From: Dinochytrium kinnereticum
Taxonomy: Eukaryota > Chytridiomycota > Chytridiomycetes > Chytridiales > Chytridiaceae
Reading direction: 5' to 3'
Assembly (NCBI GenBank): GCA_027604005.1
Contig: JADGJT010000001.1
Span: forward strand, 1-64,000
DNA length: 64,000 nt
Part shown: positions 24,605-37,881 of the stretch, in pieces
Layout of the letters: every line of letters begins with the position of its first letter
How positions within the stretch are numbered: position 1 is the stretch's first letter
Position numbers and translations under genes: made by a program
The notes under the pieces: generated by a model
Databases searched by the model: none
What the model saw: only the letters and a program-made list of their open reading frames with translations
Told to the model about the DNA's origin: nothing

Positions 24605-25566
24605 ATGCCAGAAGATCGCCTCGCCCATGCCCCTCCGAATGGACTCACGAACGGGGCCAACGGGGACAGTAGCATATCATACGGGCCATCGAGCCCAACC
24701 TCTGAGAAGAGATCATTTCCGAACCAGACGCCAAAGAAGAAGATTGGCCCCCCAAAGCGAGTGATGTCTTTGAACCTGCTCTCTATCTCCGATTTCACAG
24801 ATTCGAAGCTGGACGGGCGAATCTCATCGAGCAATGTTGGCGGTATGTCTCGTTGTTTACACCTGATGCACGACATTAAAGAATAAACAGTTGTGGAACT
24901 GATGCTCTTAGTCGTCTGTGACAAGGTCATATACCAAAAAATTAAATGGATGTTGGCAATGGACATGGCAGCAGCCGCTGCAAAGCAGCTGCAGGTGGAA
25001 ACAATGAACAGCGAGCTTCAGATAACCCTTGAGACGGAAGACGGCTGTCAAGTAGCCACTATAACGCAGTACACGGGCTTCGATATATCTGTCGACGATA
25101 TTGAGAGAAATCTTATACGCCAGGTATCGGTTCTGTTTCAGACTTTACAAAGATATAACTTGCTCCGAGGTGAGTTCAATCAAAGAGAAAATAACAATCT
25201 AAAATTGACGTAGACGTCCAAGCCTTTTATCCTTCGATTACGATGGAAACCTCCCTCGCATGGCAACTAATTTCGTTTACCCACCTAAGGAGGCGATTGG
25301 TTGACTTGTTTTCGAAGCAGACGCACACCACGCCGCTAATCAAGACTATCCCAGAAAGAAAGCACAGCGATATGGATCTTATAGCAAAGCTGTCTAAGAG
25401 AGAGAATGACAATGCCTTGAGAAAGTCAAGCCTCACTAATACCCCTGCTCGGCAACTAACTGTTAAAATCGAAGGGAAGCAGATATCCATGAGCGAAGAG
25501 GACATGTCACCATTGGCACATGTATTGAGTGTTAACAACAACAAATCATTCAATACGAGGAAATAG
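24605..25566 (+). CDS. Unrecognised protein, about 290 residues
   Basis: Three exons can be read. The first two are joined across an intron starting after 24841 and ending in AACAG near 24890, and a second intron falls at about 25171-25210. The N-terminal 50 residues are Ser/Pro/Asn-rich and end in a basic stretch (TPKKKIGPPKRV) that could serve as a nuclear localisation signal. The middle is an alpha-helical region with an alanine run (MDMAAAAAKQLQVETMN) and SVDDIERNLIRQVSVLFQTL. The end is charged (DMDLIAKLSKREN) and terminates NKSFNTRK. I do not recognise the family. It shares a 69-nt head-to-head spacer with the ISWI gene and is convergent with malate dehydrogenase. Confidence 0.6.
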
Positions 25567-25626
25567 TAGAGACTACACTTAAAGCTTACTACCAATAGAA
25601 ATCAGAAGCATTTCAACTAATGATCC

Positions 25627-26879
<1,253 letters not shown>

Positions 26880-26939
26880 TTTTTTATTTCCAATACCTAA
26901 TTGATTTTAGTGTTGTGTTGTGGCACCAAGGAAAGGGAG

Positions 26940-28562
26940 ATGAATGAGAGAGACATTCCAAAGGCACTGAAGGATGCGGCCCATGCATGCTTTGCGGAGA
27001 GGCAGCGGGAGGCCCTGCTGTCGAACGAGGACCTTGATAAGCTCTGGGATCTACTGTGCGATAGGTCGTCGGAGGGGAAGGACGATGAGAGGGTGAGGGC
27101 CATCCTCCAGGAGACATGCTGAACGTTTGCAGAAGATCACCTACGTTGACTTTTGCACCATTAAAAAGAGCTTACCGGACAAGTTCTCTCCCTTCTTCAA
27201 GGCTTCAACCTATCTCAAGTTTGTCAGCGACGATAAGGGCCTGATTTCGGTCTTGCAGTTCTTCAACTATGTACTGCGAAAAGGTTTGCCTTGAAATAGA
27301 CGATTGTCATTGAACCTCTTCCTAGTTTCCCTAATGCAAGCGAGGCTGGATTTGAGCTTTTACGATGATGACAATGATGGATATCTGACTGAGGAGGTAT
27401 AATTTATTTGTCACAGTATAAGCTAAAGGTTTTTCTCCAGGAGCTCCAGCAATACATCGCTGACTTGATTCCATCATTGCATCTAGAGGCTGTGAATAAG
27501 TCTTTTCACAAGTTCTATGTATGTACAGCCGCTCGAAAGTTTTTCTTCTTTCTAGATCCTTTACGTCGAGGTAATAAGTTACTCTTTCTGTCCCTAACTA
27601 AAAATGAGTCAGGCCGTATCAGCATCCACAGCATTTTGCTTTCCCCGATACTGACTGAGCTCTTTGAGCTGAGAGAACCAGAGCTTCCAAAAGAATTTGA
27701 ACGGTCAAACTGGTTCTCTTCATACTCAACTCTGAGAGTGTATGGTAAGCTTATTTCCTATCGAATTTTTCTGAAGGTAAAAAGGGCAATTTCTCAATTT
27801 GGATGTCGATCACAACGGTATGCTTAGTCGGAAGGAGATGTCAAAGTACAACAATGGTACCTTGACAGATATTTTCCTAGATAGACTGTTTCAAGGTTTG
27901 AGATTAAAAATCATGTTGATACTAAAAGGTTGGTAGAGTACCAGACTTATCGAGGAGAAATGGTATCTTTGAAATCTTTCATTAATTATATTCTGTGCTT
28001 GTCCTTGTTTCCGTCCTCACTCATGACCCTATAGGATTATAAGGGATTTTTGGATCTCGTGCTTGCCACAGAAAATACCCAAACGCCTGAGTCTATCCGC
28101 TATGGCTTCAAGTTATTAGACATTAAAGGAGAAGGCTGTTTGGATGACTTCAGCATTCGATATCTATTTAAGGTGATTTCATTATTAGCGAGTCTTGAAT
28201 TTGACAGAAGTAGGCGGTTATTGATAAAATGGTGTTGTTTGGGCATGAGCCTGTTGGGGTTGAGGATGTAACGGTAAGTTGCCTTTAAAGTTTCCGTATC
28301 TTAGTAGACGTAGAATGAAATCTTTGATATGGCAAACCCAAAGGATCCTAGATTCATCGGACTTGATGGTAGGCTCATCTAAATTCATTTTTAACAACCC
28401 TCAGATCTCTTGAAATGTGGCGTAGGCGGGACTATAGTTAATATCCTCAGCGATTGTCGAGGATTTTGGGCGTGTACGTATTTAGCTTTTTCTACATTCG
28501 AATGTGATTAACATTTACTTCCAGATGACAACCGTGAAAGCGTTGACTCAAACAATAAATAA
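26940..28562 (+). CDS. PPP2R3C: Protein phosphatase 2A regulatory subunit B''-gamma (PPP2R3C / TON2-FASS)
   Basis: This is a B''-type regulatory subunit of PP2A with EF-hand-like repeats. In animals it acts in the nucleus and at centrosomes; in plants TON2/FASS organises microtubule arrays. The first exons read MNERDIPKALKDAAHACFAE and ITYVDFCTIKKSLPDKF. A Ca-binding-like loop follows (FYDDDNDGYLTEEELQQYI), then SNWFSSYSTLRVYG and a second loop, DVDHNGMLSRKEMSKY. The highly conserved C-terminal part is YQTYRGEMDYKGFLDLVLA, FKLLDIKGEGCLDDFSIRYL, DVTNEIFDMANPKDP and CRGFWAYDNRESV. The start is 60 nt from the divergent malate dehydrogenase ATG. About ten exons. Confidence 0.93.
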
Positions 28563-28761
28563 CCCAAGAAAGAACAGCAGTCGGACTTTGTTGGCGGCGT
28601 CAACTACATTTAGATTAAATGTCTATTTATCTATTGATTCACAGAAGGATGAATCCCTCCGAAACAACTTACTGCACCTTGATGCACGATCCTCACGCGT
28701 TCTCCTATCCAAGAAATAACTTAATTTATAAAAATAAAATACATCAGTAAAATAAAGGCCA
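28563..28761. other. Intergenic spacer
   Basis: This 199-nt spacer between two plus-strand genes must carry the polyadenylation region of PPP2R3C and the promoter of the kinase gene. An AATAAAATA stretch (about 28730-28740) lies just before the kinase start. Nothing else was recognised. Confidence 0.35.
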
Positions 28762-30237
28762 ATGTTCCCACGCAAACACAGTGAAACGACGAGCAGTCCA
28801 AGTAGAGCTTGGGCCAGCTTGATATCGATCAAGACGGGCTTTGACACAAGGATCATCGAACTTTATGGCGAAAGCGTGGACGTGAAGGCCGACTTCTTTG
28901 ACGATGCCATGGTCCCCAGCAGTAATGCAGTGTTGTTCAAACTGTTTCTTCTTTCCGACGTGCCCTTTCTGCAAGATTATTCTGGGCAGTTAGTTGTTGA
29001 TGGACGAATGGACTTCAATTCAAAGGTACGATTATTTGCATGCTCTAACGTGACTAAAGGGAGCAGATCAGTCTGCGAGATCGCTCCGAGATCGAGGTCA
29101 AGAATGTCGACATGGTTTTTTGACCTTTGAGCACGTTTTCTTTAACCTAACGCTAGTACTTTGTTTTCTTGTCGAGACGATCATCACTGGCAGAAAAGAT
29201 GATGGCTGGAAAGTTCATTATTTTTGATAGCCACGTCATCGGATGTGGTGCATTCTCCACAGTCCATCTTGCATTTGATACGAGCAGTAAATGCACACCT
29301 CGCGCATGCAAGGTTCTTAAAGCGAACGGGCAATCCTTTATTGAGCAAGAGCTCTTGGCACTGAAGGCAATACGTCACAAAAACCTTATCAGCTTACACG
29401 TGGGCTATTCTGGTGTGATGTGGCTAACACGCGTCACAGGACGTCTTTAGAAGTGCGGAAAAGGTTTACATATTTCTAGAGATGATGCCTGGTGGTGATC
29501 TCTTCACATACCTTCAAAACGGGCCCGTTCCATCTTATGAAGCAAAGTTCATTACCTTTCAGATTCTTTCGGGCCTCAATTACTTGCATAAGCATCAAAT
29601 TGCTCATCGAGACATCAAGGTAGTAGACATTCTTTTGTCTATCTAAAAAAGAAACCTCCAATAGGCTGAAAACGTATTACTGCAGTCGACGGAGCCCTTC
29701 TGCCGGGTCGTTTTAGCAGACTTTGGTTTGGCTGCAAGATTAACCTCCACCACCGCAAGGATGCACACAAAATGGTAGGAGTCTACAGTTATTCATTGAT
29801 GGCTAATAGATCGTCAAACTTTTCTCATGAAGTGGAACGACATCTTATCTGGTTTATTTCAATACATGTCGTTTAGCCTAACACGTCCACAGGCTCCTGA
29901 AGTATTTGACAGCATTGACGGATACTTAATCAGCGTAGATTGCTGGGCGCTGGGCGTCCTCATCTTCTTCATGATATTTCGGGAATTCCCTTTTGGCGGA
30001 GACGATAATTTGGCGCTTCAGATGAAGCGCATTCGTTCAGGGAGCTTTTCCTTTCCGTCAGACTTTGACCCTGACACTGACAAAGAAGTTCAGAGCTTCA
30101 TCCGAGCGCTCTTGGAAGTAAACCCTGATCGTCGAATGTCCACGAGAGAATGCATGGAGCACTCGTGGATTCGCTCCAGCAAAGCCGTTCTTCTCAAGCT
30201 GCAGCTGAAGGCATTGCGGCGGGCAAAGATATGTTAA
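28762..30237 (+). CDS. CHEK2: CHK2/Rad53/Cds1-like checkpoint kinase with divergent FHA-like N-terminus
   Basis: The N-terminal region aligns by eye with the CHK2 FHA domain: WASLISIKTGF, FLQDYSGQLVVDG, then ISLRDRSEIEVKN. The canonical FHA residues (GR, SxxH, NG) are not apparent. The kinase domain is complete: a glycine loop (IGCGAFSTVHLAF), the ATP-binding Lys (PRACKVLK), the hinge (YIFLEMMPGGDLFTYL), the catalytic loop HRDIKAENVLL, DFG (LADFGLAARL), an activation segment assembled as CGTTSYLAPEVF by two introns, then DCWALGVLIFF and ECMEHSWI. All catalytic residues are present, so an active kinase is expected. Assignment to CHK2 rests on domain order plus kinase similarity; another CAMK-group kinase is possible. 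The stop is 42 nt before the next ATG. Confidence 0.78.
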
Positions 30238-30279
30238 AAAAAGTAAATAATAAAAATAATAAAATAACAAAAAAAGAGG

Positions 30280-31771
30280 ATGTCGAAGCTGGTCGAAAAG
30301 TGCGTTTGCATAATGCATTGAAGTGCATTGAAGACAGGAGTATCTAACAACCCCGCAGGAAGAGGAAATGGGATGTCGGCCCTGAACCCTCAGCGCAAAG
30401 AAGCCGCTTTGATGAGCCGCCAACGTCAAAGGAGGTGCAGCTTGGAGCTCAGGATTTGGCCGAGCTTGCAGCATGCAAGATCAATGCAATGCTAGGAAAG
30501 ACGACTGGAAGTAGCACGTTATTAGGTTCAACAGCGTCGAAGGTTGACGTTTCTGCTGCAGCCTCTGCGTTGTCTCGGGCTATACAGGGAGGGTAAGAGA
30601 AATATGATCCACTGCTTTGTGCTGACTCGACTCTTCTCAGATCTGGTGAAGTGACCAAAGACATTGAGGTAAATAAGAATCGTAAAGCTTTGAATCTGAT
30701 TCAGTATGCTGCAGATCAATGACCTTAAGAATCGATATCTGCTGACGAAAGGAGCAACCCAAGCTGACATTAAAAAAGAAACTGGGGCTGACGTTGTGAC
30801 GAGGGGGAAGTATTATGCTGACAAGGGGCTCGCCACAGAGAAAGATCCACCACTATATCTTCATATTACTGCCATCAGCCAAGATATATTGGACAAGGCG
30901 GTAGCGAAAATCAATGAACTTATCGAGCAGGCCTCAGTCGCTCCACAGGGTACTTCTTCTGGAGGCTACACCGGTGTTCCTGTATAATACCTTACGCTAC
31001 ATTCATTTAGCTGAATTTTACTTTTAGAGAGGCTACTCTTCAACCAAGCTTTTCATAGACTTTGAACCAGACAAGTTCTTTAACATTCGAGCTAAAATTG
31101 TTGGCCCACAGGGGAGCTACATGAAGCATGTCCAGCAGGAGACTGGCTGCAGAGTATTTCTGGTAACAGCTCCATGATTTCCTTCAGTGGTCTAACAATT
31201 TTAACAGAAGGGTAAAGGGTCAGGATATGAATCACAGACCTTTAGTTCAAACTCGGATGAGGCTCTGCATCTGGAAATAACGTAAGTGACAACAAAAAAA
31301 GGAAAGCTTATAAATTGGTGGGATGATTTGGGGCACTATTAATACTTGCAAACAAAACAAAACATCCCCGAGTTGCTCAGTTTTGCTGGAAGGGCTTTCC
31401 CTTCTTTGTGAGAATTGTTGAAAATTGATTCCTCCACTTTTAGCGGACCCAACGACGATGCTCTGGAAAAAGCTAAAGGGCTCTGTGAGGACTTGATTCG
31501 GACCGTGAGAGAAGAGTTTGAGCGAGCCAAGATGCCTGCAATGTATCCACCTTATGGATACGGCTACCCCGCACAAGGTCAAGGTCAATATGGAACAGCG
31601 GCTCCAGGCGGCGAGTATGCGGCGGCGGCTGCCGATCCTTATGCTCAAGCTCAATGGGATTATTCTCAATGGGCGAATTACGATTGGTCCGCCTACTCTC
31701 AGTATGCCCAACCCGATATGTATCAGCAACCTGCTACTGATAACAATAGCAGCACTACGCCCCCCTCCTAA
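30280..31771 (+). CDS. KHDC4: KHDC4 (BLOM7) family KH-domain splicing protein
   Basis: KHDC4 proteins bind RNA and influence splice-site choice. Exon 1 is 20 nt (30280-30299) and joins to KRKWDVGPEPS. An LAELAACKINAMLG segment follows. KH region 1 reads INDLKNRYLLTKGATQADI, ETGADVVTRGKYY and EKDPPLYLHI. KH region 2 reads KLFIDFEPDKFFNIRAKIVG, PQGSYMKHVQQETGCRV and FLKGKGSGY. The C-terminus is low-complexity, rich in Tyr, Gln, Ala and Gly, and ends TTPPS. Domain order and the NDLKNRYLLTKG signature are diagnostic. It lies 42 nt after the kinase gene on the same strand and is convergent with homogentisate dioxygenase. Confidence 0.92.
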
Positions 31772-31939
31772 TTCCTTAGCGGCCTGCTACATCGCAAGCA
31801 AGGCACAGTGCCAATAAATGCCTTCAGTGAAACGTTCTTTAATTCAATATATTTTTGATTCATGCTCAGGACGTCAGAGCGGAAAGGGATGAGAATTTCT
31901 TATGAGAACGACCGAAAAAAAAGACAAAGGAGGGGAGGA

Positions 31940-33655
31940 CTAAATGTCTCGCTTGTTCGGGTTAAAAAGTTTGGGCATATCCTGCCAGCAGCTGTAATAG
32001 CTGGTCTGAAGGCCACTACCGTCCTCCAGAGCCCATTTAGACACGTACATCATCATCGAAGTTTCAAACATAAACGCAAGACCGTCGGGCCTCAGCTTAA
32101 CAGGCACCAAAGCCTCGTTGCTGGCCTTTTCAAAGGTAGTCTTGTCGGGTCCATGAGCAGACATGGCGCTGAAAGCATTAAAGTCAGTCAAAAAAAAAAG
32201 GAAAAGATTATAAACCTATGCAGCGAGGCACCGCCAGGAGAGAATCCCTCCGCCTTTGCATCGTAACCGCCGGAAATCAGACCCATGAATTCGGACATGC
32301 AATTTCGGTGGAAGTAGGGAGGCCTTTCCCAAAGTTATTTTGGTGTCATCAAGAAATTATCGAATACCTGAACGTGTCCTCGCCGACCATCCATCGAGGG
32401 GGAAATATAACAAAATCGGCCAAAGCAACGCCCGGGTTTCCAGACTTAACCGTCAAAACAGTAAAGATAGATGGATCCTAAACAGTATTAGAGAAATCAC
32501 TTGCGGATTAGCCAAACCGGGTGATCAAATGAGACGGTGTTTATGGTGTTGAAAAGCCTCAGATCATACTTGAAAGGGGCGTAATTTCCATGCCAAGCGA
32601 CCACATCAAACGGGGAGTGCTTTTGAGTCAATGCAAACATGCTACTTTGATATTTGGAGATGATGATGAAGGGCTCTCCGGAGTCAATGTCTTCGTACGC
32701 CGCAGTCGGATAAAGGAAGTCACGGGGGTTGGCCAGACCATTTGCGCCTATGAGCTTGCATGAGAACACGGATGAAGAAGTTAGTACTATACCGATTGGA
32801 CCAAGATCCGGGAGCTCCCAATGACGATCAAAAGTTTCCAATATGTATCCCCGGCTGGGGCCATCAGGTAGCTTTACTGAGAAACGGATTCTGCCATTCG
32901 AATAATGAGGTTAGCTATCTCCAAAAAAGGTGAATGGTCTGCATCTCACCCGCGAGGAATTACAGCAATCTCCATCGGTTCCACATACAAGAAGCCCAGC
33001 TCTGTTTGGATGTGCAGGCGGCCTTGCTGAGGAACTATGCAAAATGATTAAAATGGCATTCGGCATAGTGTGGCTACCTATCAGCATATCTCCATCGGCA
33101 TTGTAAAATGCCTGACGCTGCATGTCTTTGCTGGCGCAGTAAACATGGATGCAGAGTCCACCACGGAGACTGGGATCACCGGCCCCGGCGACAGTCTTCA
33201 ATCCCTCGACAAATGTTTTGTCTGCGGCATCCGTCATGGGAAACGGGGACCACCTCAGCTGGTTTGGCGTCTTCATGAATTTGGCGTTAGGCCCTTCAAC
33301 AGTGAAGTCCGTCAACAAGAGCGCGGGAGCATTCTCCAGAGGCTTGTATGGAAGGTGGGATACCGTGGGCCTGATCCTGTAAAGCCAAGATCGAAGGTTG
33401 CTCCCACGAGGAGCAGTGAATGCCGTCCCTGAAAGTTGCTCGGCGTAAAGTCCGTAGGGGCACTTTTGCGGAGAGTTCTGGCCTGCATCATCAAAGAGGT
33501 TTTAGCAGGTGTCAGCTCCCACCACATCCCGTTCTCTTTCTCCCCGTGCATGCACCCACTGCATGCATCACCATGGACTGACCTTTGGGTAGAGCATCCT
33601 TGAGAGCCTCTGAGGCGAACTCGTTCCCAAAGCCGGACTGATACGCGATCGTCAT
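31940..33655 (-). CDS. HGD: Homogentisate 1,2-dioxygenase
   Basis: This Fe(II) enzyme of tyrosine and phenylalanine catabolism opens the ring of homogentisate to maleylacetoacetate. It starts [18 protein letters not shown], the classic N-terminus. Other blocks are [113 protein letters not shown], and [16 protein letters not shown] with the His and Glu iron ligands. The third ligand His is in SAHGPD. The C-terminus has [15 protein letters not shown]. All iron ligands are present, so activity is expected. About eight exons. No other tyrosine-degradation gene is in the window. Confidence 0.96.
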
Positions 33656-34443
33656 GGTAGCAGCAAGGGCAGGCTGTTGTCGCTGGCGGGCGGTGTTGCT
33701 TGTTTTATAGGCGTTAGGTCAGCAAGTGCACACTCGGAATGAGTCAAGCAAATTAAATATTTTCTGCAGACCGACGTGCATTCGGGAGCAAAAGAACGAC
33801 CCACGAGCAAGGCAGATGCCAAACACGCCGCCGAGCAGACACGGCATGCTGCATGCGGCGACGGACGGCGGAGAAGGATGTGCATCTCTGGAGCACCCCT
33901 CTCTGTGCTCGGTGTGGTGGGTGGATGGGAGCTTTGAGCTTGATCACAGAGGAAAGACGTGCAGAGTGAGGCATGTGCCAAAGAATAAAAGGAGAAAGCG
34001 GAGACGATGCATCATGTTAACAATCAAGTGTCCTCTCAGAACCTTTCTGTCGCATACGCGCAACAGTGCGCGTCTGCGCAGAAGGTGAAACATACACCAG
34101 AACAATAGAAGGGAAAAGGCTCGTTGCAGCAGACTGCATGCCAACGAGGATTGATGGTCGAGCCCTTGACGACCAATCCACCGCCTTGCCATCACGCCGT
34201 CCTGCCGCCGCCCCACAGACAGACCACAGGTTGCATGCAGCGGTCGGCTGGGATTCTCCGGCTGGCCGCTTGTCCAGCGGTCGACCGACGCATCCCATGT
34301 CTCCCTCCCCCGCAGCCTGTCGACGGTTGAGCACCCGCTCGCTGCCTGACAATCAGAGGTGTGAAGCCCAGTGGTGCGAAATTCGACGTGGCATTTCCTG
34401 CAAAAACCTGAAGAAATATTCTACTATTGTCTGCAGCCAAAGG
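33656..34443. promoter_or_regulatory. Divergent promoter region HGD / HYOU1 with three GACGTG cores
   Basis: This is one of the largest host intergenic regions in the window. It contains the hexamer GACGTG three times on the plus strand (about 33773-33778, 33957-33962 and 34385-34390). GACGTG is the core of the UPR element bound by XBP1/Hac1-type bZIP factors. The copy nearest HYOU1 (CGACGTGGCA) is about 55 nt upstream of its ATG. HYOU1 is a textbook unfolded-protein-response target, so regulation by ER stress is a reasonable inference, but three short matches in about 790 nt are weak evidence alone. Confidence 0.35.
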
Positions 34444-37400
34444 ATGCGGCAGAGGAACTACCTGACGATCGCTCTCGCTGGCGCTCTCGCGCTGCTGCTG
34501 CTCAACACCCCCGCGTCTGCTTCGGTGAGTGCTCGCCCGTCTGTCTGCTCCCTGCCTCTTCCGCCCCTCCCTGACCGCCCGTGCTCCCTGCTCATGCTTC
34601 TCAGGTCATCGGCATCGACTATGGCAGCGAGTGGTTCAAGGTGTCCATCGTCAAGCCCGGTGTGCCCCTCGACATTGTCCTCAACAGGGAGTCAAAAAGA
34701 AAAACCTCCTCTCTGATCACTGTGCGGGATGGCATTCGTTTTTTTGGAACAGATGCAGTGTCGTTGGTGAGGCAAAGCCCGTGGATTGCTGACTTCCACT
34801 GTCGAGTTGTTTCCGCTAAAGCGCCGTCAATAACCAACCTTCCTGGCTTAGAATACCAGATACCCCAAAGTGTCATTCCCTTTCCTCAAGTCTTTGCTGG
34901 GTGTCAAGTACAACTCGCCTGAGGCTGTCCAATACCGCAACATCTTTCAGAATGGTATGATCTCGGTGGATGAGAGGCAGACAACTGCATTCCTTTTGTC
35001 ACCGACCACCAACTTCACGGTCGAGGAGCTTGTTGGGATGGAGCTTGCGCATGCCAAGCAGCAGGCAGAGACCTTTGGTGGAGAGGCTGTCTCCGGAGCC
35101 ATCATCACTGTTTGTATCTCTTGTTATGAATGAGGCGTCATATGCTCATCTGGCCATCAGGTTCCTCCGTTCTTTACTCAGGTTCAAAGAAAAGCTATAT
35201 TGGATGCTGCTGAGCTTGCCAGCCTTCGTGTTCTTTCCTTGATGAATGACAACACTGCCAGTAAGCTCCTTCCCGCTCTTTTTTTTTTTGTCGATTGCTA
35301 TTGTTCCTTCTTGTAACGATGAATGTAAAATAGCTGCTTTGAATTACGCGATGACGCGTAACTTTAAGGAGCCTCAGTACCACATCTTCTTTGACTCTGG
35401 CGCCGGCAACACGTTCGCGAGCCTTGTGAAGTTCCAAGCCATTGAAGTGAAAGACAAGTTTAAAAAAAAGACCTCTGTGGTGGAGGTCGAGGTGAAGGCC
35501 GTCTCCTCGGAGAGCAACATTGGTGGTCTCCGCATTGACCTTTTGGTTCAAAAGAAGTTGGCTGAGGCATTCACTGAGCTTCATGGTAAAAAGGTCAAGA
35601 CCCCGATTACTGATTCCCCCCGTGCCATGATGAAGCTTTTGAAAGAGAGCAACCGCGTCAAACAGATCTTGAGCGCCAATATGGAAACTATTGCTTCGGT
35701 AAATTTCGTGTAAAGCTAATTAAAGGCTTGCTGACCAATGGCAGGTTGAGGGCCTTCACGAGGACGTTGATTTCAAGATCAAATTCTCCCGAGCCCAGCT
35801 GGAAGAGCTGGCTGCTGATATGTTCACGCGGATTACTGCACCTATCAGCAATGTTCTGAAGGATGCTAAGCTACCAATAGTAGTAGAAGATATCTATTTC
35901 ACCTACTGACTTATATAGGAAAATATCACCTCGGTGATCCTCGTTGGGGGTAACGTTCGTATTCCCGCTGTCCAAAGCCTTCTCAAGGACATTGTCGGAG
36001 AGTAAGTTGCGCCTTTGTTTTTTTTCGCTCCTTCCTTGGCCTTTCCCCTATCTTTGTCTGATGATTTGCAGGGGTCGCATTGCCGTCAACATCAACCAGG
36101 ATGAGGCTGCAGTGATGGGAGCTGGATTTAGGGCTGCTGGAGTTAGTAATCAATTCAAGGTCCGCGAAATTCGCGTGAAGGATATTTCCAATGAGGCTAT
36201 AGATGTTTGGTATGAAGCTCAATCATCAGGTAGCTATTTTCAACAAACAATATGTCTAATCACATACATAGCCGGTACTAAGAACGCGCGAGTATTGAAA
36301 ACTTCACTGTATAGCGAAGGCGCTGCAATTGGTGCTAAAAAACTGATGAATTTCAAGAGGATTACCGATTTTGACTTTGAGCTTCGCCGTGGGTGAGTTT
36401 TGAAGCCTTGGCCTCCTTTGGTTTAACTCTTTTCCGAAGCACTGGAACACCTTTCGTAACGGCCTCTATTCAGGGCCTCTCAGCAGCCCACGAGAAGCAC
36501 AAAGATACCTCTGTTGGGGAGCCAAAGGTAAAAGCCGCAATCGAGTTGTCCGAGTCAGGAATCGTTTCTGTAAATGAGGCTTTTGTCACCTACGAGATTG
36601 AGCATAGCCCCTCCCTAAAAGGTAATATTTAGTTCAGAAACGATATACTTTGCTAAGTACGACTTCAGATACTGTGTTATCCTTCTTCGGCGGTGGAAAA
36701 AAGAAGGATGAGGACCTTCCCGTAGGCCGCATGTAATGACACTTTTTACTAATGTTTTTATCTAGGAAGGTGAAAATGTTGCCAGCAACCAAACCGCCGA
36801 AGACTCTAAGGTTTGCAATTTTTGCCTTTACCTTTCTATTGCTAAAAGCACATTCTATTAGGGAACCAACTCTACCGCAGGTGCGAAGAATGGGACCGAG
36901 CCGGCCGGAAAGAAGATTACAACCGAGACGGTCAAGTTGACGATCAACGTGACCTATACCGACATTAAGCCATGCACTTCTGAATTCAAAACTGCTGCCA
37001 TTCAAAGGTATGAGGTCTCCTCTCTTTAAATCCTGTTTCGGATTGGTTTTTTTTTTGTTTTTGCTCCATTTCCGTTTTTATGGGTTAACTTTATGATTAG
37101 AATTGCCCAAATGGATGTTGAGGACAGTTTACGGCGCATACGTGAAGAGGCACGCAACACGCTTGAAGGCTTCATATATAGCGTCCTTGACTACGCCGAA
37201 AATGAGGAGCTGCAGGTTTTTGGTGTGGCGGAAGAATGGGAAAAGCTGAAAGTAGTTGCGGCCGAGGCTCAAGATTGGCTGAACGAAAACGCTGACGATG
37301 CAGAGACGAGTGCTTTGCGCGAGAAATTGCGTGGCCTGAAGGCGGTGCATACCCCCATCAAAGATCGTCAGGATGAGGACCGGAAACGTCCTGAGGCTTT

Positions 37401-37881
37401 TGCAGCCTTGAAGACCGCTCTTAACGCAACGTCCCACCTGATTTCCGCATATGTGAACATGACTGAAGATGCCACGTCTCCGATTCTTTCCGAACTCGAA
37501 CCCGGCCAGAAGCTTATCACTGAGGTCGAGGAATGGGTGAAGGAGAAGGTGGAGGCCCAGGAGAAGCTCTTGAAGAACCAGGATCCCGCTGTTCGCGCTA
37601 AAGATATTGACGTTAAACGCGCCCTTGTCGATAAGGAATTCGCACGCCTTATTTCGAAGCAGAGCAAGTTCCTCCGCGTTAGCAAGAAAGCTACCACGTC
37701 TTCATCCTCCTCATCTTCCTCTGCCAATGCCACCGCCACCGAGAGCGAAAAGGCAAGCCCAGCCGAATCGTCTGAGGAGGCTGCTGGATCTGCGGAGCCC
37801 GAAGCCTCCAGAAACAATTCCTCGGATGAAGGGGCCTCATCCACTCCAGAGCCGGAGATTCCAGAGCACTCTGAGCTTTAA
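34444..37881 (+). CDS. HYOU1: ER-lumenal Hsp110/GRP170 chaperone (HYOU1 / Lhs1)
   Basis: This large Hsp70-superfamily chaperone of the ER lumen also acts as nucleotide-exchange factor for BiP. The start at 34444 gives a signal peptide (MRQRNYL, then [15 protein letters not shown], Ala-Ser-Ala cleavage region). The nucleotide-binding domain begins [19 protein letters not shown] and continues with [59 protein letters not shown] and [18 protein letters not shown]. Then come the beta domain and an extended alpha-helical C-terminal domain ([36 protein letters not shown]). A Ser/Glu-rich tail ends HSEL, an ER-retention-type signal. Several N-glycosylation sequons are present. An in-frame extension to 34066 lacks a signal peptide at its start and is rejected. 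Confidence 0.95.

Noticed and set aside
34066..34443. In-frame upstream extension of HYOU1 by 126 codons
   Set aside because: It would bury the signal peptide that begins at 34444; composition is promoter-like and GC-rich.
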